Below, one piece after another: positions 6,022 to 10,760 of a DNA stretch of 10,760 bases. Made by a program: the position numbers and the translations under genes. Numbering within the stretch: the first letter of the stretch is position 1; the number at the start of each line of letters is the position of its first letter. The notes under the pieces are model-generated. The model did no database searches. It was not told where the DNA came from and saw nothing but the letters and a program-made list of their open reading frames with translations. Location: positions 1 through 10,760 of the forward strand of contig CAYLNK010000237.1 in assembly GCA_964384675.1 (NCBI GenBank). The letters run 5' to 3'. This stretch comes from CAYLNK01 sp964384675. Lineage in GTDB: Bacteria; Acidobacteriota; Thermoanaerobaculia; UBA5066.

Positions 6022-6905
6022 GCCTCCCCCGGATCACGCTCGTCACCCCCTCGCTCAACCAGGGCCCGTTCATCCGCCAGACGCTCGAGAGCGCGCTCTC
6101 CCAGGGCTACCCGGACCTGGAGCTGAAGGTCCAGGACGGCGGCTCGACGGACGGCACGCTCGACGTGCTCCGCGAGATGTCGGGACGCGTCCCGTACGTC
6201 GTCGAGCCCGACTCCGGCCAGGCGGACGCGATCAACCGCGGGCTCCGGAGCGCCACGGGCGAGGTGCTCGGCTACCTCAACAGCGACGACCTGCTCCTGC
6301 CGGGCGCTCTCCTTTCGGTGGGTGAGGCGTTCGCCGCGGATCCGGAGCTGAGGCTCGTGTACGGGCGCGCCCTCTACGTCGACCCCGAGGGCCGGCGGCT
6401 CGGGCCGTACCTGACACGCCCCTGGGACCCGCAGGCGCTCGCCGATCTCTGCTACGTCGCCCAGCCGGCCGCGTTCTGGCACCGGAAGGTGCGCGACGAG
6501 GTCGGGGAGCTCGACGCCTCGCTCCACCACACGATGGACTACGACTACTGGCTCCGGATCGCCGCCCGCTACCGGCCGGAGCAGGTCCGCTACCTGGACC
6601 GCGAGCTGGCCGCGGCCCGCCTCCACCCGGACGCCAAGTCGGTCGCCGGCTGGGACCGCGCGCTCGAGGAGATCCTCGACCTCGCCAAGAAGCACACCGG
6701 GTACGCGTCGCTCTGGTGGTGCGTGGCGAAGTGGGACCATCGTCTCGACGGCCGCAACCAGGCGATCGCCCCGCACCCCGTGCCGTGGCGCGCCTATGCG
6801 CCCGCGGTCCTGGAGTTCCTGCGCCGCAACCCCGGCCGCCCGGATCTCTGGTGGCGCGGGCTGCGGGGCGCTCTGCGGGGGCTGGGGAAGCGCCTCCGGG
6901 CCTGA
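6018..6905 (+). CDS. Glycosyltransferase family 2
   Basis: This 295-residue GT-A transferase starts at GTG, overlapping the preceding stop (GTGA). It begins PRITLVTPSLNQGPFIRQTL, the standard first strand and helix. VQDGGSTDGT (38-47) is the nucleotide-binding loop, and SGQADAINRGL (66-76) and GYLNSDDLLLPGAL (85-98) follow, the latter carrying the metal-binding DxD equivalent. HTMDYDYWLRIA (171-182) is the acceptor-side block with the likely catalytic Asp. This combination is common in family-2 enzymes of O-antigen and exopolysaccharide clusters. The C-terminal 60 residues are basic and tryptophan-rich (SLWWCVAKW, PDLWWRGLRGALRGLGKRLR) and may sit on the membrane. It is the last gene of the gmd run before the hairpin at 6985-7012. 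Donor and acceptor sugars cannot be read off. Confidence 0.9.
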   Translation: MSLPRITLVTPSLNQGPFIRQTLESALSQGYPDLELKVQDGGSTDGTLDVLREMSGRVPYVVEPDSGQADAINRGLRSATGEVLGYLNSDDLLLPGALLSVGEAFAADPELRLVYGRALYVDPEGRRLGPYLTRPWDPQALADLCYVAQPAAFWHRKVRDEVGELDASLHHTMDYDYWLRIAARYRPEQVRYLDRELAAARLHPDAKSVAGWDRALEEILDLAKKHTGYASLWWCVAKWDHRLDGRNQAIAPHPVPWRAYAPAVLEFLRRNPGRPDLWWRGLRGALRGLGKRLRA

Positions 6906-6984
6906 GCCGGCTGGAAAGCGGGTCGAGTCCGGCCCGTGAGGCTGCAAGCAGCTGCCGCGGTGGACCTGGCTGCGGAGGGGGTCA

Positions 6985-7020
6985 GGGGAACCCGAAGCCT
7001 GGCGGGTTCCCCCTGTCTTC
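6985..7020 (+). terminator. Rho-independent-type terminator after the glycosyltransferase run
   Basis: GGGGAACCCG (6985-6994) pairs perfectly with CGGGTTCCCC (7003-7012) across an eight-base loop. CA/TG can extend the stem with one bulged C. TGTCTTCTTC follows, a modest pyrimidine-rich tail on the plus strand. The minus-strand side has no T-run, so it mainly serves the rightward genes. It also separates them from the leftward gene ending at 7022. Confidence 0.7.
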
Positions 7021-7021
7021 T

Positions 7022-7489
7022 TCAGCCGCCGAAGGCCATCGTCCCGCCGAGGTGGCCGACGTAGCCGATGACGGCGGCGGCCAGGCCCGCGAGGATCAGG
7101 GCGAGGACGACCGGTCCGCCCCGCCGGGCGCGCTGCGAGGCCCAGAGGGCCGCACCCGTGAGCACGACGCCCACGATCGCGAGCTGCACGTGCCGGCGGA
7201 GGTTCCCCTCCAGGTACTCAGAGGTCGGGATGATCTCGCCGTTCGGGATGAAGCCCTTCGAGTCGGCCCAGAGGCGTCCCGTGATCGCGGCCCCGGGCAG
7301 GGTGAGGATCGCCACCGAAAGGAGCAGGGTCGCCCCGTCCAGCCACACCCGGCCCCGCTCGGAGCCCCGCAGCTGCGCCATCAGAAGCGCCCCGGCGGCG
7401 AAGAAGAGGGCGGCGAGAGGAAAGTGCACGGCAGCCGGATGGAGCGGGAGGCCGTTCAGCATCCCGGGATGATAGGGGCGTTCCGTCAT
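7022..7489 (-). CDS. DUF2231-type small integral membrane protein
   Basis: This 155-residue protein has four predicted membrane helices (about residues 19-40, 52-72, 100-118 and 125-147) and short loops. The opening NGLPLHPAAVHFPLAALFF, with LHP..VHFP, is the hallmark of DUF2231 membrane proteins. Family function is not established. Histidines at 17, 22, 100 and 146, near the ends of helices, could in principle bind heme, which is only a guess. The ATG at 7489 has GGGGGG about six bases upstream. A second ATG at 7462 gives 146 residues starting MLNGLPLHP, closer to typical family starts. It sits six bases after a TATCAT box on the same strand, which would make a leaderless message, so either start is possible. 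It is divergent from uvrA with only 35 bases between. Confidence 0.75.
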   Translation of the reverse strand: MTERPYHPGMLNGLPLHPAAVHFPLAALFFAAGALLMAQLRGSERGRVWLDGATLLLSVAILTLPGAAITGRLWADSKGFIPNGEIIPTSEYLEGNLRRHVQLAIVGVVLTGAALWASQRARRGGPVVLALILAGLAAAVIGYVGHLGGTMAFGG

Positions 7490-7524
7490 AATCCGCCCCC
7501 CGTCAGGGACGAAGAAGGGCGGAG

Positions 7525-10440
7525 ATGGAGTCGATCGTCATCCGGGGGGCCCGGGAGCACAACCTCAAGAACGTCTCGTTGACGATCCCGCGCAACGCCC
7601 TCGTCGTCATCACGGGTGTCTCGGGCTCGGGGAAGTCGTCTCTGGCGTTCGACACGCTCTTCGCCGAGGGGCAACGCCGCTACGTGGAGTCCCTCTCCGC
7701 GTACGCCCGGCAGTTCCTCGAGCAGATGGAGAAGCCGGACGTCGACTCCATCGAGGGCCTCTCGCCCGCGATCTCGATCGAGCAGAAGACCACCTCGAAG
7801 AACCCGCGCTCCACGGTCGGGACCGTCACCGAGATCTACGACTATCTGAGGCTCCTCTACGCCTCGATCGGGAAGCCCCACTGCCCGAGCTGCGGCCGGC
7901 CGATCGCCGCCCAGACGATCCAGCAGATGACCGACCGGGTCCTCGCCATGCCGGAGGGGACGCGGTTCCTGGTGCTGGCGCCCTACGTGCGCGGGAAGAA
8001 GGGCGAATACAGGAAGCAGATGGCGGAGATGGTGAAGCAGGGCTTCCTCCGCGCCCGCGTCGACGGGGCCCAGGTCGACCTGAACGATCCGCCCGAGCTC
8101 GACAAGCAGAAGAAGCACACCATCGAGGTCGTCGTCGACCGGCTCGTGGTGCGGCGCGACGACGAGAGCCGCCTCCGCCTGGCCGCCTCGCTCGAGACCG
8201 CGACCAAGGTGGCCGGCGGCCTCGTCACGATCGCCGTCGTCGGCGAGAAGGGGATGGACGCGACGACGGACGAGACACTCTCCACCTCGTACGCCTGCCC
8301 CGACTGCGGCACCTCGCTCACCGAGATCACCCCGCGTCTCTTCTCGTTCAACTCGCCGTTCGGGGCGTGCGCCGCGTGCTCGGGCCTCGGATCGGTCAAG
8401 AAGGTCGACCCCGAGCGCCTCGTCCCGGACCCGTCCCGCTCGATCCAGGACGGGGCGATCGCCCTGTTCCGCGCCGGCTCCACCAGCTGGCGTCTCCGGC
8501 AGGTGGAGCAGCTCTCCAAGGTGCTCAAGTTCTCGATGACGGCGCCGTGGAAGGACCTCCCGAAGGACATCCGCGAGCTGATCCTGCACGGCTCGGGCGA
8601 GCGCGAGATCAAGTGGAAGTGGAAGTCCGAGAAGGGCGAGTACAACTGGTCCTCCTCGTACAAGGGCCTGGTCGCGATGATCGAGGCCAAGTACAAGGAG
8701 GTCGAGAGCGAGGACGCCCGCACCGAGATCGAGGCGTACATGTCGGCCACGCCGTGCACCGAGTGCGGCGGGCGGCGTCTGAAGCGCGAGGCGCTCTCGG
8801 TCCTCGTCGACGGGCGGGCGATCGACGCCCTGACCGGCATGACGCTCGAGGACCTGAAGGCGCTCTTCGACGGGTACCGCGCCACGCCGCGCGAGCTCGA
8901 GATCGCCGGGAAGATCCTGAAGGAGATCGGGGACCGCCTCGGCTTCCTGAACGACGTCGGGATCGGCTATCTCTCGCTCTCTCGCGCCTCGGCCACCCTC
9001 TCGGGCGGCGAGGCCCAGCGGATCCGCCTGGCGACCCAGATCGGCTCGAAGCTGATGGGGGTCCTCTACGTCCTGGACGAGCCGTCCATCGGCCTCCACC
9101 CGAAGGACAACCGGAAGCTGATCGAGACGCTCGGCGCCATGCGCGACCTCGGGAACACCGTGGTGGTCGTGGAGCACGACGAGGAGACGATGCGCGCCGC
9201 GGACCGGGTCGTGGACCTGGGCCCCGGGGCCGGCATCCACGGCGGCGAGATCGTGGGGGAGGGGGCGGCGGACGAGCTCTCCTCGTTCCCGCGCTCCCTG
9301 ACCGGGAAGTACCTGTCGGGGGAGCTGAAGATCGACGTGCCGTGGACTCGGCGGACGGGGAACGGCAAGGCGATCACCGTCATCGGCGCCCGGGAGAACA
9401 ACCTCAAGGAGGTCACCGTCCGCTTCCCGCTGGGCGTCCTGACGGCGGTGACCGGGGTGTCGGGCTCCGGCAAGTCGACGCTGGTCAACGACATCCTGTA
9501 CCGGGCCGCGGCCCGGACGCTGTACGACTCGCTGGAGCGGCCGGGCGTCCACGACCGGATCGAGGGGCTCGCCCAGCTCGACAAGGTCGTGGACATCGAC
9601 CAGTCCCCGATCGGGCGCACGCCCCGCTCGAACCCGGCCACGTACACCAACGTCTTCAACTCGATCCGCGACCTGATGTCGCAGGTGCCCGACGCCCGGA
9701 TGCGTGGCTACGGGCCGGGCCGCTTCTCGTTCAACGTGAAGGGCGGGCGCTGCGAGAGCTGCGGGGGCGGCGGCCAGATCGCCATCGAGATGCACTTCCT
9801 GCCGGACGTCTACGTCACCTGCGACGTCTGCGGGGGGAAGCGGTACAACCGCGAGACGCTGGAGGTCCGCTACAAGGGTCTCAACATCGCCGACGTCCTC
9901 GACCTGACCGCCGAGCAGGCGGCCGAGGTGTTCGCGAACGTCCCGCAGATCCGGAACATCACCGAGACCCTGAACGACGTCGGGCTCGGCTACATCAAGC
10001 TCGGCCAGCCGGCCACGACGCTCTCCGGCGGCGAGGCGCAGCGGGTGAAGCTGGCCCGCGAGCTGGCCCGGCGGGCGACCGGGCGCACGCTCTACATCCT
10101 CGACGAGCCGACGACGGGGCTACACTTCGACGACGTCCGGAAGCTGCTGAAGGTCCTGCATGCCCTGGTCGACCGGGGGAACACGGTGGTGGTGATCGAG
10201 CACAACCTCGACGTGGTGAAGACGGCGGACCACGTCATCGACCTCGGGCCCGAGGGGGGTGCCCGTGGCGGGCGTGTCATCGCCCTCGGCACGCCCGAGG
10301 AGCTGGTCCTCCAGCCGGCCTCCGTCACCGGGAGGTTCCTCGCGCCGCTCCTCTCCCCGGCCGCGCCCGCCGCGCCTCCCGCGCTTCCGGCACGTCCGCG
10401 GGCCGCCTCGCGCGGTGCTAGACTCAAAGGCTCTTCGTGA
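7525..10440 (+). CDS. uvrA: Excinuclease ABC subunit A (UvrA)
   Basis: This is a full-length, 971-residue UvrA, the dimeric ABC ATPase that finds bulky DNA damage and loads UvrB in nucleotide excision repair. The protein opens MESIVIRGAREHNLKNVSL as usual. Walker A loops are GVSGSGKSS (31-39) and GVSGSGKST (644-652). ABC signatures are LSGGEAQR (from 492 and from 833), and Walker B segments are LYVLDEP (514-520) and LYILDEP (856-862). The zinc sites are C258-x2-C261-x20-C282-x2-C285 and C743-x2-C746-x19-C766-x2-C769. Two further CxxC pairs (120/123 and 411/414) fit the third zinc site seen in UvrA structures. No key residue is missing. About 25 residues past the conserved end form an Ala/Pro/Arg tail (SPAAPAAPPALPARPRAAS) typical of GC-rich genomes. 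AGAAGG/GGCGGAG stand just upstream of the ATG. The stop overlaps the next start (GTGA). Confidence 0.98.
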   Translation: MESIVIRGAREHNLKNVSLTIPRNALVVITGVSGSGKSSLAFDTLFAEGQRRYVESLSAYARQFLEQMEKPDVDSIEGLSPAISIEQKTTSKNPRSTVGTVTEIYDYLRLLYASIGKPHCPSCGRPIAAQTIQQMTDRVLAMPEGTRFLVLAPYVRGKKGEYRKQMAEMVKQGFLRARVDGAQVDLNDPPELDKQKKHTIEVVVDRLVVRRDDESRLRLAASLETATKVAGGLVTIAVVGEKGMDATTDETLSTSYACPDCGTSLTEITPRLFSFNSPFGACAACSGLGSVKKVDPERLVPDPSRSIQDGAIALFRAGSTSWRLRQVEQLSKVLKFSMTAPWKDLPKDIRELILHGSGEREIKWKWKSEKGEYNWSSSYKGLVAMIEAKYKEVESEDARTEIEAYMSATPCTECGGRRLKREALSVLVDGRAIDALTGMTLEDLKALFDGYRATPRELEIAGKILKEIGDRLGFLNDVGIGYLSLSRASATLSGGEAQRIRLATQIGSKLMGVLYVLDEPSIGLHPKDNRKLIETLGAMRDLGNTVVVVEHDEETMRAADRVVDLGPGAGIHGGEIVGEGAADELSSFPRSLTGKYLSGELKIDVPWTRRTGNGKAITVIGARENNLKEVTVRFPLGVLTAVTGVSGSGKSTLVNDILYRAAARTLYDSLERPGVHDRIEGLAQLDKVVDIDQSPIGRTPRSNPATYTNVFNSIRDLMSQVPDARMRGYGPGRFSFNVKGGRCESCGGGGQIAIEMHFLPDVYVTCDVCGGKRYNRETLEVRYKGLNIADVLDLTAEQAAEVFANVPQIRNITETLNDVGLGYIKLGQPATTLSGGEAQRVKLARELARRATGRTLYILDEPTTGLHFDDVRKLLKVLHALVDRGNTVVVIEHNLDVVKTADHVIDLGPEGGARGGRVIALGTPEELVLQPASVTGRFLAPLLSPAAPAAPPALPARPRAASRGARLKGSS
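10416..10430 (+). promoter_or_regulatory. Possible internal promoter (extended -10) and ribosome site for the last gene
   Basis: TGC-TAGACT (10416-10424) fits an extended -10 element, with TAGACT matching TATAAT at four of six bases, although no good -35 is present. AAAGG (10426-10430) lies six bases before the GTG at 10437 and is a plausible ribosome site. Both lie within the 3' end of uvrA, where codon choice departs from the surrounding GC-rich pattern. The last gene may therefore be expressed both with uvrA and on its own. Confidence 0.35.
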
Positions 10441-10760
10441 TCACCGGGTTCAACACCGACGTCAAGCACGGCGATCGCGTCTTCCACGTGCAGACCGAGG
10501 ACCGTGGATTGGGCAACCCCGTGGTGGAGTCCCTCGTCTACGTCGGGGGCGAGATCCTCCTCTCGAAGAAGAGCCCCTACAAGGAGCACATCGCCGGGGA
10601 CCGGGTCGACGAGAAGGCCGTGCGGGAGATGATGGATCTCCAGCACCGCCGGATCATCGAGGCGATCCGGCGCGGCCGCTTCGACGGGGCCAAGCCGGGC
10701 AGCGCCCCCGCCGCACCCGGCGTCCCCGAGCCGGCCCCTCCTCCCGAGCCGCGCGTCTCG
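10437..10760 (+). CDS. Conserved protein of unknown function, N-terminal part (cut by window edge)
   Basis: A GTG start overlaps the uvrA stop (GTGA). The frame stays open to the window end, giving 108 residues. The first 75 or so form a compact, soluble-looking domain: MITGFNTDVKHGDRVFHVQTED, then GNPVVESLVYVGGEILLSKKSPY, then a helix DEKAVREMMDLQHRRIIEAIRRGRF. The rest is a Pro/Ala-rich linker (PGSAPAAPGVPEPAPPPEP), so another domain may follow outside the window. I recognise the 'GFNTDV...HVQTED.G...N..V..LVYVGGEIL' pattern as that of uncharacterised proteins in acidobacterial genomes, but I cannot name a function. There is no signal peptide or membrane segment. The overlap suggests coupled translation with uvrA. 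A separate weak promoter may lie at 10416-10424. Confidence 0.75.
   Translation, partial: MITGFNTDVKHGDRVFHVQTEDRGLGNPVVESLVYVGGEILLSKKSPYKEHIAGDRVDEKAVREMMDLQHRRIIEAIRRGRFDGAKPGSAPAAPGVPEPAPPPEPRVS

Noticed and set aside
6941..6952. The GCTGC-AA-GCAGC inverted repeat after the last glycosyltransferase
   Set aside because: The two-base loop is too short for a good hairpin. The stronger stem at 6985-7012 followed by a pyrimidine tail is the likelier terminator.
7486..9795. A 769-codon minus-strand open frame antisense to uvrA
   Set aside because: It is shadow sequence rich in Arg, Asp and Leu with no recognisable family, and uvrA on the other strand is unmistakable.
10092..10646. A 184-codon minus-strand frame over the end of uvrA and the last gene
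   Set aside because: It is antisense to two supported coding regions and has no recognisable domain.

Overview
The window is a GC-rich bacterial chromosome segment (roughly 70% GC by eye, with third codon positions almost all G or C). It is tightly packed, and stop and start codons overlap by four bases at three junctions (1802, 6018, 10437). The lineage is probably Acidobacteriota or a close relative. This rests mainly on recall that proteins beginning like the last, partial gene (MITGFNTDV..., then VYVGGEIL) occur in acidobacterial genomes, so it is a moderate-confidence inference. There are no mobile elements, RNA genes or CRISPR arrays that I can see.

Region 1 (1-2893) looks like a sugar-acid catabolic locus. 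A short-chain dehydrogenase, cut by the left edge, reads leftward. A LarA-family (nickel-pincer nucleotide) 2-hydroxyacid racemase/epimerase and a PfkB-family kinase resembling 2-keto-3-deoxygluconate kinase read rightward as a two-gene operon with an ATGA overlap. The roughly 330-base divergent intergenic region holds two copies of a 17-bp palindrome of the GntR/FCD (PdhR/LldR/UxuR-like) operator type. One copy fills the -35/-10 spacer of a promoter with a perfect TTGACA box. The working model is that one regulator, encoded elsewhere, controls both transcripts, and that the three enzymes act around fructuronate, mannonate, gluconate and 2-keto-3-deoxygluconate. The exact substrates are not proven by the sequence.

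Region 2 (2917-6905) is a small surface-polysaccharide cluster. It has a leftward family-4 glycosyltransferase, which converges on the kinase, and a divergent rightward run of GDP-mannose 4,6-dehydratase (gmd) and two family-2 glycosyltransferases. These would make a GDP-sugar precursor and transfer sugars during O-antigen or exopolysaccharide assembly. The first family-2 enzyme has no ordinary start codon able to include its first beta strand, which is the oddest point in the window. A strong hairpin at 6985-7012 ends the run.

Region 3 (7022-10760) is housekeeping and hypothetical: a small four-helix DUF2231-type membrane protein reading leftward, a full-length uvrA (excision-repair damage sensor) reading rightward, and, overlapping the uvrA stop by GTGA, the first 108 residues of a conserved uncharacterised protein that runs off the right edge.

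I found no clear sign of a wholly new system. The best leads are the dehydrogenase, LarA homologue and kinase regulon with its paired operators, the non-canonical start of the glycosyltransferase, and the unknown protein coupled to uvrA.
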